Assembly (NCBI GenBank): GCA_017619985.1
Contig: JAFZRG010000048.1
Coordinates: forward strand, 1-14,881
DNA: 14,881 nt
Reading direction: 5' to 3'
DNA from: Bacillota bacterium
Lineage (GTDB): Bacteria; Bacillota; Clostridia; Peptostreptococcales; Anaerovoracaceae
Every line of letters starts with the position of its first letter. The stretch's first letter is position 1. The notes beneath the pieces were generated by a model that was given only the letters and a program-made list of their open reading frames with translations, made no database searches and was not told where the DNA came from. Positions 1-7,964 of the stretch are shown here, piece by piece. The translations under genes and the position numbers were made by a program.

Positions 1-117
1 GCCTGCATCTTCTGCAACAGCAACGGTGGCACGGACCTGTGCATCGAATTGCTGGAGACCCTGACGGACGGTGATTTCTGGCCGGAAGTCGCGGACTTCA
101 TCGCGCACGCGGAATAA
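1..117 (+). CDS. C-terminal end of an unidentified protein (5' end outside the window)
   Basis: An open frame runs from the first base to a TAA at 115-117 and encodes the last 38 residues of a protein. The fragment is acidic and contains three cysteines (the start reads ACIFCNSNGG) followed by a predicted amphipathic helix ending IAHAE. I do not recognise the family from this tail. The stop lies 15 bases before the D-aminoacylase start, so the two genes are probably cotranscribed, and the missing upstream part may be the key to what the deacylase cluster does. The reading frame and GC-rich codon use match the downstream genes, which supports it being real coding sequence. No function is proposed. 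Confidence 0.7.
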   Translation, partial: ACIFCNSNGGTDLCIELLETLTDGDFWPEVADFIAHAE

Positions 118-132
118 AGACGGAGGCGCATC

Positions 133-1707
133 ATGTTCGATCTGATCATCAAAAACGCAAGGCTCATCGACGGCAGCGGAGCTCCTTCGTTCGAAGGCGC
201 GCTGGCCGTCAAAGACGGCAGGATAGCGAAGATCTGGCACGGCCGGCCGGAAGAAACGGCGGAAGCAGCTGAAACGTTCGACGCGGCCGGCAAGGTCCTC
301 AGTCCGGGCTTCATCGACATCCACTGCCACAGCGACGAGACGTTCTACGACTATCCGACGGCGGAGAGCAAGATCCTGCAGGGGGTCACGACGGACGTCG
401 GCGGCAACTGCGGCATCTCGCTGGCGCCCCTGCGCCAGGAATACAAGGATCTGCTGCGCTCGTACGTGGGTCCCGCGCCTTACGAGTGGGAGAGCTTCGG
501 CGAATTCCTGGACTACGTGGAGACGCAGGTGAGACCCTCGGAGAACTTCGCCTGCGGCGTGGGCCACGGCGCCATCCGCATCGCGGCCATGGGCTTCGAA
601 CCGAGAAAGGCGACCGCGGCGGAGATGGAAGACATGAAGGCCATGCTGCGGGCATCCTTCGACGAAGGCGCCTACTTCCTGTCTTCCGGGCTGATCTACG
701 CGCCCGGCACGTTCGCGGACGAAGAGGAGCTGACGGACCTCAGCAGAGTGGCCGCGCAGTACGGCACGTTCTACGCGACGCATATGCGCAACGAGAACCT
801 GCACATCTTCGATGCGCTGCCCGAAGCCATCCGCATCGCGGAGAACAGCGGCGCGTCCTTGCAGATCTCGCATCACAAGCTCATCCGGCGCGAGATGTGG
901 GGACGCTCCACGGAGACGCTGCAGCTGATCGAGGACGCCAGAAACAGAGGCGTGGACGCCTGGGCGGACCAGTATCCGTACATCGCCAGCTCCACGTATT
1001 ACGCCAGCAATCTGCCGTCCTGGGTCTACGAAGGCGGTGTTCCCGCGCTGCTGGCACGGCTGGCCGATCCCGTCACCCGCGCGCGCATCCTGAAAGAGAC
1101 CGAGGAGATCTGCCACGGACGCTGGGGCGACATCTTCCTCGGCTATGCCAAGCATCCTGACGACAAGAAGTACATTGGCAAGAGCACGGAAGAGATCGCT
1201 GAGATGATGGGCGTGACTCCGGCAGAAGCCTGCCTCTCGATCGTGACCCGCAACGGCAACGACGCGAGCGAGGTCAACTTCGGCATGTGCGAAGAGGACG
1301 TCGAGCGCATCATGCAGGCGCCTTTCGTGATGACCGGTTCCGACGGCTGGTGCTACGGTCTCGACTTCCCCGGAAAGCCGCATCCGCGTTCGTACGGCGC
1401 GTTCCCGAGAGTGCTCGGGCACTACTGCCGCGAACGGGGGCTGTTCCCGCTGGAGACGGCGGTGCACAAGATGACCGGCATGCCCGCGAAGCGCATGGGC
1501 TTCGCCGACCGCGGCCTGCTGAAGGAAGGAAACTGGGCGGACCTGTGCGTCTTCGACCCCCAGACCATCATCGACGATCCGACCTACCTGGATCCCTGCA
1601 GGCCCTGCAGCGGCATCGCCCGCGTGTACGTCAACGGCGTGCTGACCGCGGAGAACGGCGTCCATACCGGCGCCAGGAGCGGACAGGTGCTCCGCAGAAA
1701 GTATTAG
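133..1707 (+). CDS. N-acyl-D-amino-acid deacylase (D-aminoacylase family, amidohydrolase superfamily)
   Basis: A 524-residue cytoplasmic metallohydrolase expected to cleave N-acyl-D-amino acids to a D-amino acid plus a carboxylate. The zinc-site residues of the D-aminoacylase family are visible: HCHSD with H64 and H66, the family cysteine C93 in GGNCGIS, H217 in ATHMRNE, H247/H248 in SHHK, and the catalytic aspartate D404 in GSDG. The substrate-side motif HPRSYG is at 417-422. The N-terminal beta-sandwich strand (DLIIKNARLIDGSG) and a matching C-terminal strand (YVNGVLTAENG) bracket the barrel, so the protein is full length. The start has GGAGG at 121-125. It leads a four-gene row, with the acetyltransferase starting three bases after its stop. 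The family is secure; substrate (D-aminoacylase versus D-glutamate or D-aspartate deacylase) cannot be read from sequence alone. Confidence 0.92.
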   Translation: MFDLIIKNARLIDGSGAPSFEGALAVKDGRIAKIWHGRPEETAEAAETFDAAGKVLSPGFIDIHCHSDETFYDYPTAESKILQGVTTDVGGNCGISLAPLRQEYKDLLRSYVGPAPYEWESFGEFLDYVETQVRPSENFACGVGHGAIRIAAMGFEPRKATAAEMEDMKAMLRASFDEGAYFLSSGLIYAPGTFADEEELTDLSRVAAQYGTFYATHMRNENLHIFDALPEAIRIAENSGASLQISHHKLIRREMWGRSTETLQLIEDARNRGVDAWADQYPYIASSTYYASNLPSWVYEGGVPALLARLADPVTRARILKETEEICHGRWGDIFLGYAKHPDDKKYIGKSTEEIAEMMGVTPAEACLSIVTRNGNDASEVNFGMCEEDVERIMQAPFVMTGSDGWCYGLDFPGKPHPRSYGAFPRVLGHYCRERGLFPLETAVHKMTGMPAKRMGFADRGLLKEGNWADLCVFDPQTIIDDPTYLDPCRPCSGIARVYVNGVLTAENGVHTGARSGQVLRRKY

Positions 1708-1710
1708 GCT

Positions 1711-2286
1711 ATGAAAGAGATCCGTCTGCGCACGCCGCGGCTGCTCCTGCGCGAATACCGCTGGGAAGACCTGCAGGCCCATAACGCTCTCATCTCCGAC
1801 CCGGACGTCATGTACTACATCCAGGACGTGTTTTCGCATTCGTTCGCGGAGAGCCTTTCCAACCTGGCGGGAGCCGCGGAAGGCAAGTATCAGGATGCCG
1901 CGGACCGGGATTTCGTGTTCCTCGTGATCGCGGACCCGGTCACGGAGGAGTACATGGGCGGCATCGGTTACAGCGTGCTCGAGAGAAGCCCTGCAGGCAA
2001 GCGCGTGGAGGCCGGATATTTTCTGAAGAAGGAATACTGGGGCAAGGGCTACTGCACCGAAGCCCTGGAGGAACTGCTGCGCTACGCATTCGAGGAGGAC
2101 GGCGCGCGGCGGATGGACATGACCTGCGTCGCGGATAACGTTCGCTCTGCGCGGGTCATGGAAAAGTGCGGCTTTGTGTTCGAGGGGGAACGCAGAGGCT
2201 ACGAATGGCACGTGGACAGCGTCAAGAGCCGCCGCTACTACGGCCTTCTGAAAGAGGAATGGGAGAAACAGCATGGAAAGAGATGA
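1711..2286 (+). CDS. GNAT family N-acetyltransferase, RimJ/RimL-like
   Basis: A 191-residue acyltransferase of the RimJ/RimL branch of GNAT. The N terminus RLRTPRLLLREYRWEDL is the usual first strand and helix. Motif A, the acetyl-CoA pyrophosphate loop, is around 101-120 with WGKGYCTEAL; motif B is ADNVRSARVMEKCGF at 141-155. These enzymes move an acetyl group from acetyl-CoA to a primary amine of a small molecule or protein N terminus; the acceptor is unknown. The ATG is three bases after the deacylase stop with no clear ribosome binding site, suggesting translational coupling. The 3' end overlaps the aldehyde dehydrogenase start by 14 bases. Its place beside a deacylase suggests opposing acylation and deacylation of the same class of amine, but that is inference. 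Confidence 0.88.
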   Translation: MKEIRLRTPRLLLREYRWEDLQAHNALISDPDVMYYIQDVFSHSFAESLSNLAGAAEGKYQDAADRDFVFLVIADPVTEEYMGGIGYSVLERSPAGKRVEAGYFLKKEYWGKGYCTEALEELLRYAFEEDGARRMDMTCVADNVRSARVMEKCGFVFEGERRGYEWHVDSVKSRRYYGLLKEEWEKQHGKR

Positions 2287-3649
2287 ATTGAGAAAGCTGA
2301 TCGATCAGCAACGAGCGTTCTTCGCGACCGGTGCGACGCTCGATCCGGACTACCGGACCGACGCGCTGGCCAAGCTGCGACAGGCGATCGTCAGCTATCA
2401 GAACAGCATCGCCGAATGCCTGAAGCAGGACCTCGGCAAGTCGGAGATGGAGAGCTACATGTGCGAGACCGGCCTGCTGCTGTCCGAGATCGACTGGCAG
2501 ATCCGCCACGTCGACAAGCTGGCGAGCAACCAGAGGAAGCATACGCCGCTGGCGCAGTTCGCCTCCAGGACGTACGTGCATCCGGAGCCCCTGGGGAACG
2601 TGCTCATCATGAGCCCCTGGAACTATCCCATCCTGCTGTCGCTCGAACCCGCGGTGGACGCCATCGCGGCGGGCAACACCGTGGTGATCAAGCCGTCGGC
2701 GTATTCCCCCGCCTGCAGCGGCGTTATCGCGGAGATCGTGCGCGAAGCGCTTCCCGAAAAGTACGCGGCCGTGGTCACGGGCGGCAGGGAAGAGAACACA
2801 GCGCTTCTCGAGGAGAAGTGGGACAAGATCTTCTTCACCGGCAGCAAGGCCGTAGGCCGCACCGTGCTGGAAAAGGCGGCGAAGCATCTGACCCCCTGCA
2901 CGCTGGAACTGGGCGGCAAGAGCCCTGTCATCATCGACCAGGACGCCAAGATCGAAACGGCTGCGCGCCGTATCGTGTTCGGCAAGTTCCTGAACTGCGG
3001 ACAGACCTGCGTCGCGCCGGACTACGTGTTCGTGCACAAGGCTGTCAAAGACGAGTTCATCGAAGCGGTCATCCGGCAGACGAAGGGCCAGTTCGGCGAT
3101 TATCTCGACAACAAGGATTACGGCAAGATCATCAACGAAAAGCATTTCGACCGCATCGCGGGCCTGATCGATCCGGCCAAGACCGTTTACGGCGGCCGGC
3201 TGGACAGGGATCTGCTGAAGATCGAACCGACGATCCTGACCGGGGTCACGCCGGAAGACGCCGTGATGCAGCAGGAGATCTTCGGACCCGTTCTGCCCAT
3301 CCTGGAATACGAATACGCGCTCGACGTCATCAACTATATCGAGGCGAACGAAAAGCCCCTGGCGCTGTACGTGTTCACCGAAAATCCCGGATTCGCGCGG
3401 TATTTCGTCGAGCACGTGCGCTACGGCGGCGGCTGCGTCAATGACGTCATCATCCATCTGGCGAACAGCAGCATGGGCTTCGGCGGCGTGGGCGAATCCG
3501 GCATGGGTTCCTATCACGGCAAGGCTGGGTTCGACTGCTTCACCCACGAGAAGGGCATCGTGGACAAAAAGACCTGGATCGATCTGAAGATGCGCTATCA
3601 GCCGTATACGAAGCGCATGGAAAAGCTCGTTAAGATGTTTCTGAGGTAG
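2273..3649 (+). CDS. NAD(P)-dependent aldehyde dehydrogenase, class 3-like
   Basis: A 458-residue aldehyde dehydrogenase oxidising an aldehyde to its carboxylate. Key residues are in order: PWNYP with the oxyanion asparagine N117, cofactor-binding FTGS at 188-191, general base E212 in ELGGK, nucleophile C246 in NCGQTC, and EIFGPV at 335-340. The short length, the absence of the N-terminal extension of class 1/2 enzymes, and GGVGESGMGSYHG near the C terminus fit the class 3/fatty-aldehyde or coniferyl-aldehyde type. All catalytic residues are present. The ATG lies inside the end of the acetyltransferase gene, preceded by GGGAGA at 2261-2266, so translation is probably coupled. The physiological aldehyde is unknown; an alternative short open frame on the opposite strand is a shadow. 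Confidence 0.93.
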   Translation: MERDELRKLIDQQRAFFATGATLDPDYRTDALAKLRQAIVSYQNSIAECLKQDLGKSEMESYMCETGLLLSEIDWQIRHVDKLASNQRKHTPLAQFASRTYVHPEPLGNVLIMSPWNYPILLSLEPAVDAIAAGNTVVIKPSAYSPACSGVIAEIVREALPEKYAAVVTGGREENTALLEEKWDKIFFTGSKAVGRTVLEKAAKHLTPCTLELGGKSPVIIDQDAKIETAARRIVFGKFLNCGQTCVAPDYVFVHKAVKDEFIEAVIRQTKGQFGDYLDNKDYGKIINEKHFDRIAGLIDPAKTVYGGRLDRDLLKIEPTILTGVTPEDAVMQQEIFGPVLPILEYEYALDVINYIEANEKPLALYVFTENPGFARYFVEHVRYGGGCVNDVIIHLANSSMGFGGVGESGMGSYHGKAGFDCFTHEKGIVDKKTWIDLKMRYQPYTKRMEKLVKMFLR

Positions 3650-3652
3650 ACT

Positions 3653-4066
3653 ATGGCAACGGAAAAGATCTGGAAACTGGAAGATATCTTCCATCTGCCC
3701 GAGGGCGACGTACGCTTCTATGGACTGGTGGGGATCGAGAACGTAACGGTTCGCGAAGACGGCAGCCTGACCGCGTCCATGCCTGTGACACACGACCTGC
3801 TCAACGGCCACGGTACGGTGCAGGGCGGGGCGGTCGCGGCTCTGTGCGACATCGCGGGTGCCGCGTACATGCGCATCCTGGTCGGGGATGAAGTGACCCT
3901 GAACAGCTCCATGCAGTTCTACCGGCCGGGGAAGGAAGGTTCCGTCCTGACGGCCCGGGTCACCCCGCGCAAGACCGGAAAGACCATCTGCACGCTCGTA
4001 TGCGAGGTCACGGATGAGGAAGGAAAACTCATCGCGGATTCGGTGCAGACGTTCTACAGGATCTGA
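3653..4066 (+). CDS. Hotdog-fold thioesterase, PaaI-like
   Basis: A 137-residue single hotdog domain of the PaaI/acyl-CoA thioesterase type, expected to hydrolyse an acyl-CoA thioester. The signature segment NGHGTVQGGAVAALCDIAG (51-69) corresponds to the PaaI motif, with N51, the helix-capping GG at 58-59, and the catalytic acidic residue D66 retained. The histidine normally found just before GG is glutamine (Q57). The last strands (SVLTARVTPRKTGKTICTL, then the VTDEEGKLIADS region) are typical. The start is three bases after the aldehyde dehydrogenase stop, with GAGG at 3643-3646 inside the upstream gene. It is the last gene of its row, ending just before a strong hairpin. A plausible role is removing CoA from a product made in this pathway; the substrate is unknown. 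Confidence 0.85.
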   Translation: MATEKIWKLEDIFHLPEGDVRFYGLVGIENVTVREDGSLTASMPVTHDLLNGHGTVQGGAVAALCDIAGAAYMRILVGDEVTLNSSMQFYRPGKEGSVLTARVTPRKTGKTICTLVCEVTDEEGKLIADSVQTFYRI

Positions 4067-4074
4067 ACAAACAG

Positions 4075-4101
4075 AAAAGGACCGCCGCGGCGGTCCTTTT
4101 T
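4075..4101. terminator. Bidirectional intrinsic terminator between convergent genes
   Basis: AAAAGGACCGCC (4075-4086) is followed after two bases by its exact complement GGCGGTCCTTTT (4089-4100) plus one more T. The self-complementary centre must open into a small loop, leaving roughly ten GC-rich pairs. A-run and T-run flank the stem on both sides, so it can terminate the thioesterase operon on the plus strand and the MscS gene on the minus strand. Confidence 0.9.
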
Positions 4102-4117
4102 GCGTACGTGCGGAACG

Positions 4118-4930
4118 TTATTCTTCTTCTTTGACCAGTCTGACCGCGATCCTTTCCTCCGGATCGTCGATGCCGTGTTCGCTCAGCGCCTTGCTGCAGT
4201 TTTCGATCACGTCGAAGTACACGTCCCAGTACTCGGGCGTCCTGCACCATCCGCGGATCGTGAACAGATAGGTGTCGTCGTCCACACCGGTCAGCCGTGC
4301 GAACGGCGCGGGATCGGACAGCACGCCTTCCGTGCTTCTGACCGCTTCCAGCAGCACGGCCTTTACCTCTTCGAGGTCGCTGTCGTTCGTGATCTTGTAT
4401 TCCTGGTCGATGCGGCGCGTCGCCTCCGCCGAGTAGTTCGTCACGTTGGCGTTCATCAGGTCTCCGTTCGGCACGCTGATCTTCTTGTTGTCCAGGGTCA
4501 TGACCGTCGTGTAGAAGATGCTGATGTCGCGCACGATGCCCTCCGCGCCGGCGGATTCGATATAGTCGCCGACCTTGAACGGCTTGAAGATGAGGATCAT
4601 CAGGCCGCCCGCCAGATTGGCGAGGGCGCCCTGCATGGCGAGTCCGACGGCCAGACCGCAGGATGCGAGCACCGCGATCACGCTCGACATGGAGACGCCG
4701 AGGATCTCGATGACGCTGATGATGAGGATGATGGTGAGCAGGGCCTGCACGACGTTCTTCGCCAGCGCTTTGACCGTGTCGTCCAGTTTCGTCCGGTCGA
4801 TGGCTCTGCCTGCCACTCTCTTCAGTCCTTTGATCACGAACAGACCGACGATGAGGACGATGATCGCCAGGAGGAGTTTGCCTCCGTACGTCGCTGCGAG
4901 TTCGAACGCTTGTCTTTTAAAGTCTTCCAT
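4118..4930 (-). CDS. mscS: Small-conductance mechanosensitive channel, MscS family
   Basis: A 270-residue inner-membrane channel that opens on membrane tension to release solutes in hypo-osmotic shock. Three hydrophobic segments are near 18-35, 60-79 and 83-112; the third is the pore helix with the glycine/alanine packing pattern GLAVGLAMQGALANLAGG. The pore is followed by the cytoplasmic beta domain (FKPFKVGDYIESAGAEG, then IFYTTVMTLDNKK, then VPNGD with the PNG at 154-156) and the alpha/beta vestibule. Length is close to E. coli MscS (286). AAGGAGGC lies just upstream of the ATG (complement of 4936-4943). The gene stands alone, convergent with the thioesterase operon and divergent from the amidohydrolase operon. 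Confidence 0.93.
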   Translation of the reverse strand: MEDFKRQAFELAATYGGKLLLAIIVLIVGLFVIKGLKRVAGRAIDRTKLDDTVKALAKNVVQALLTIILIISVIEILGVSMSSVIAVLASCGLAVGLAMQGALANLAGGLMILIFKPFKVGDYIESAGAEGIVRDISIFYTTVMTLDNKKISVPNGDLMNANVTNYSAEATRRIDQEYKITNDSDLEEVKAVLLEAVRSTEGVLSDPAPFARLTGVDDDTYLFTIRGWCRTPEYWDVYFDVIENCSKALSEHGIDDPEERIAVRLVKEEE

Positions 4931-4968
4931 ATGCCGCCTCCTTGGTGTGTCGGTATATCTTTGTCTTT

Positions 4969-4977
4969 ATTGTAGCA
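4969..4977 (-). promoter_or_regulatory. Candidate extended -10 promoter for the MscS gene
   Basis: Reading the minus strand, TGCTACAAT is an extended -10 element (TGn plus TACAAT, five of six consensus bases), about 40 bases upstream of the ATG. No good -35 is visible at 16-18 bases, which fits an extended -10 promoter. Confidence 0.55.
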
Positions 4978-5031
4978 TATTTTTGCGGACGTATGCGGCA
5001 GGCTGGGATTTTCCGCAATCGGACGATGCTG

Positions 5032-5040
5032 TGTTATACT
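5032..5040 (+). promoter_or_regulatory. Candidate extended -10 promoter for the amidohydrolase/C-S lyase/oxidoreductase operon
   Basis: TGTTATACT is an extended -10 element (TGn plus TATACT), ending 32 bases before the ATG at 5073. The -35 region (TTCCGC at 5011-5016, 18-base spacer) is weak. It is the only convincing promoter I see upstream of the three-gene row that follows. Confidence 0.55.
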
Positions 5041-5072
5041 GTAAAAAAGGTTTGTCTGCGAATGGAGATAAA

Positions 5073-6698
5073 ATGAACACGATAGTTTATAAAAACGCTA
5101 AGATCTATACGCTGGATGCGCAAAACAGCACGGCGGAAGCGATGGTATGCCGGGACGGCAGGATCCTGGCGATAGGGTCTGAAGAGACTGTAACGGCAGC
5201 TGCCGGCGCGGATCCGGAGGTCATCGACCTGGGCGGAAAGACCGTGATCCCCGGGATCATCGACAGCCATACGCACTATCATTGGACGGCAAAGGCCGAA
5301 AAAGATCTGGCGCTGCTGGGAAAGACGCTGCCCGAGATCAAAGAGATCGTCGCCAGGCGCGCGGCGGAACTGCCGGAAGGGACCTGGATCGTAGGGAGCG
5401 GCTGGCTGAACGCCCTGTTCCCCGGAGGTGCGTGGCCGGACAGAAAGGATCTGGACGAAGCCGCGCCAAACCATCCCGTGTTTCTGATCCGCGCGTGCGG
5501 CAACTCGTACTGGGCGAACAGCAAAGCATTTGAAATGGCCGGGATCGACGGAAACACGCCTGACCCGAACGGGGAGATCCTCCGGCGCGCGGACGGCAGT
5601 CCCAGCGGCGTGCTGATGGGATGGTTCGCGCAGAATATCGCGAAACTGATCCCCCTGTATCGCGGTGAAGAATATAAAGACATGCTGCGGCGCACGCAGC
5701 AGGCGTATCTGAAGTACGGCATCACCAGCATCAGCGATGAAGGCGCCGGCGCGTTTACAGCGTTCGGCACAGGCAACGGCAAACTGACCGTGGAGACGCT
5801 GAAAGAGCTCTATGAGGAGGATTCGCTCCAGCTCCGGATCTACATGAACGTGGCCGAGATCCAGCACGAGTATTACAGGGAAGTGCTGGCGGACGGACCG
5901 AGATCCGGTCTGTACGGCGGACGTTTCGATTTCCGCGGTGTCAAGATCTGGGCGGACGGATCGCAGGGCACCAGGACTGCGTACGTCCTAAACGGTTACA
6001 AAGATGACCCCTCCAATCACGGCAAGCGCTATTACGATGACGCCGAATTGGTGCGGCTGTTCCGGGAGATCGACGCTGCAGGGTTCCAGACGACGGTGCA
6101 CGCGATCGGCGACGCCGCCTGCAGGCAGATCATCGATTGCTATGAAGAAGCGTTCGGCGCGGACGATACCGAGGACCGCCGCTTCAAGATCGTGCATTTC
6201 CAACTGGCGACGCCGGAAGACATTAAGCGCTTTGTAAAGCATCACATGATCTGCAATACCCAGTTCGGCCAATACGGCGAGGATCTGGATTTCGCAGACA
6301 TCGCGATCGGACGGGAGAAGTTCCTGCAGAGTTACGACTGGCGGTCGATCCTGGATCTGGGCGGCCGCGTGATCGGCAGTTCCGACAGCCCTCTGGACAG
6401 TGCAGATCCTTTCGAAGGACTGTATGTGGGGGTCACCCGGAGGAACCTGGCAGGTGAGAATCCGCTGGACGATCATCCGGACCGCGGTGCGCTCACCCGT
6501 GAAGAAGCGCTGCGGTCCTATACGACGGAGGCTGCGTACGCCATGTTCGAAGAAGATGTAAAGGGATCGTTGGAACCCGGAAAATACGCGGATTTTGCAG
6601 TGATCTCCGACGATTATTTCGAATGCCCTGCGGATGCGATCAAGGAGATCCGTGTTCTCCGCACCGTGATCGGCGGGAAGACGGTGTTCGAGGGATAA
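5073..6698 (+). CDS. YtcJ-type amidohydrolase (amidohydrolase family 3)
   Basis: A 541-residue metal-dependent hydrolase of the YtcJ/AepA/N-substituted formamide deformylase family, which cleave amide bonds of N-acyl or N-formyl compounds. Metal-site residues are visible: H66 and H68 in DSHTHYH, the candidate carbamylated lysine K291 in VKIWADGS, H343 in TVHAIGD, H375 in IVHFQ, and D438 in GSSDSP. The C-terminal GSLEPGKYADFAVI is typical of the family. An in-frame extension upstream exists but lies antisense to the MscS gene; I chose ATG 5073 because it has GGAG at 5064-5067, a promoter just upstream, and starts at the family's first strand (IVYKNAKIYTLD). The next gene begins 25 bases downstream. 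Specific substrate is unknown; the neighbours suggest an N-acylated amino-acid derivative. Confidence 0.9.
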   Translation: MNTIVYKNAKIYTLDAQNSTAEAMVCRDGRILAIGSEETVTAAAGADPEVIDLGGKTVIPGIIDSHTHYHWTAKAEKDLALLGKTLPEIKEIVARRAAELPEGTWIVGSGWLNALFPGGAWPDRKDLDEAAPNHPVFLIRACGNSYWANSKAFEMAGIDGNTPDPNGEILRRADGSPSGVLMGWFAQNIAKLIPLYRGEEYKDMLRRTQQAYLKYGITSISDEGAGAFTAFGTGNGKLTVETLKELYEEDSLQLRIYMNVAEIQHEYYREVLADGPRSGLYGGRFDFRGVKIWADGSQGTRTAYVLNGYKDDPSNHGKRYYDDAELVRLFREIDAAGFQTTVHAIGDAACRQIIDCYEEAFGADDTEDRRFKIVHFQLATPEDIKRFVKHHMICNTQFGQYGEDLDFADIAIGREKFLQSYDWRSILDLGGRVIGSSDSPLDSADPFEGLYVGVTRRNLAGENPLDDHPDRGALTREEALRSYTTEAAYAMFEEDVKGSLEPGKYADFAVISDDYFECPADAIKEIRVLRTVIGGKTVFEG

Positions 6699-6723
6699 AC
6701 GGCAGACCGGCAAGGAGACAGAC

Positions 6724-7929
6724 ATGGATAAAAGATACACATTCGATTTTGACGAACCGGTCAGGCGCCGGCATACGAACTCCTTCAAGTGGGATATCCC
6801 GGAGCGCCATATGGGCTGTGAAGACGTGCTCGGCATGTGGACGGCGGATATGGATTTCCGCAGCCCGCAGCCGATGCTGGACATGCTGCGGAAACGGCTG
6901 GACCACGGGGTGCTCGGCTATACGATCCGCGGCGAACGGTACTATGAGATCATTCAGAACTGGGTGCAGCGGCGCTACGGCTGGAGCCTTGAAAAAGAAG
7001 ACATCCATTTCTGTCCGCCCGGCGTGATCCCGGCTGTGTGCATGCTGCTGGACGTGGTCACGAAGCCCGGTGACGCGGTGTTCGCCTTTATGCCGAACTA
7101 TGACTCGCTGTACGGTGCGGCGGGATCCATGGGCAGACGTCTGGTGACGGCGCCTTTGCTTCTGGAAAGATCTCCTGCGAAGTCCTGCGCGGACTGGCAC
7201 ATGGATCTGGAGAGCTTTGAACGGCTGGCGAAGGAGAACGATATCCATACCATGCTGTTCTGCTCGCCGCACAATCCGGTGGGACGCGTCTGGCGCATGG
7301 ACGAACTGCAGGCGCTGGCAGAGATCTGCAGGCGGCTGGATATCTTTGTGATCTCCGACGAAGTGCACTGTGACATCCTGCGCGAAGGTGTCCGTCATAT
7401 CCCCATGGGCAGTGTGCCGGGGATGGAGGACCGCAGTGCGACACTCATGTCACCGAACAAGAGCTTCAACGTGGCGGGATTGATGACCGCCAGCGTATTC
7501 ATCCATAACCGCAGCGTGATGGCGGCGTTCCGCCGCAAGCTCTCGTCCTGGGCGATGACCCTCGACACGGTCTTCGGAACGCTCGCTGTGGAAGAACTCT
7601 ATTCCGATCCGGCCTGCGAAGCCTGGCTGGAGGAGGTCAACCGCTACCTGAGCGGCAATCTCGCGTATGCGGCGGAGACGATCAACAGGAGCCTTCCAGG
7701 GGTTTCGACTTATGTGCCGGAGGGCACGTATCTGCTGTGGCTGGATTTTTCCGGGACACAGTTGCGGGGCGACGCACTCTGCCGTCATCTGGTCTGCGAC
7801 CTCGGTCTGGATCTGTGCGACGGCCGCGAGTTTGACCCGTCCAAAGACGACCATATGCGCTTAAACTGCGCCTGCACGCGCGCAACGCTGGAAGAAGCGA
7901 TGCGCCGGCTGCAGAGATCGAGGCGATAG
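6724..7929 (+). CDS. PLP-dependent C-S lyase / aminotransferase, MalY/PatB family
   Basis: A 401-residue fold-type I PLP enzyme. The N-terminal signature WDIPERHMGCEDVLGMWTAD (23-42) marks the MalY/PatB branch, which performs beta-elimination on cystathionine, cysteine or S-substituted cysteines to give a thiol, pyruvate and ammonia. PLP-site residues: N184 in SPHNPVG, D212 and H215 in SDEVH, the Schiff-base lysine K246 in SPNKSFN, and carboxylate-binding R379 in HMRLNCA. Length is normal for the family (about 390). AAGGAG at 6712-6717 fixes the start. It sits between the amidohydrolase and the molybdopterin protein with gaps of 25 and 35 bases, pointing to one transcript. E. coli MalY also has a regulatory role, so catalytic function in vivo is likely but not proven by sequence. 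Confidence 0.9.
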   Translation: MDKRYTFDFDEPVRRRHTNSFKWDIPERHMGCEDVLGMWTADMDFRSPQPMLDMLRKRLDHGVLGYTIRGERYYEIIQNWVQRRYGWSLEKEDIHFCPPGVIPAVCMLLDVVTKPGDAVFAFMPNYDSLYGAAGSMGRRLVTAPLLLERSPAKSCADWHMDLESFERLAKENDIHTMLFCSPHNPVGRVWRMDELQALAEICRRLDIFVISDEVHCDILREGVRHIPMGSVPGMEDRSATLMSPNKSFNVAGLMTASVFIHNRSVMAAFRRKLSSWAMTLDTVFGTLAVEELYSDPACEAWLEEVNRYLSGNLAYAAETINRSLPGVSTYVPEGTYLLWLDFSGTQLRGDALCRHLVCDLGLDLCDGREFDPSKDDHMRLNCACTRATLEEAMRRLQRSRR

Positions 7930-7964
7930 ACAGCAGCGACAGTACGGCAAAAGGAGACGACATC

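Noticed and set aside
2222..3811. A 529-codon minus-strand open frame over the aldehyde dehydrogenase
   Set aside because: No domain recognised; all catalytic motifs of the aldehyde dehydrogenase are on the plus strand in the same interval.
4983..5018. Inverted repeat TTGCGGA / TCCGCAA with a 22-base gap between the divergent promoters
   Set aside because: Arms of only seven bases with such a gap are expected by chance about once in a region of this size, so it is not reported as an operator.
4575..5072. A 166-codon N-terminal extension of the amidohydrolase
   Set aside because: It is antisense to the MscS gene and crosses the divergent promoter region; the family's first strand begins at the ATG at 5073, which has its own ribosome binding site.
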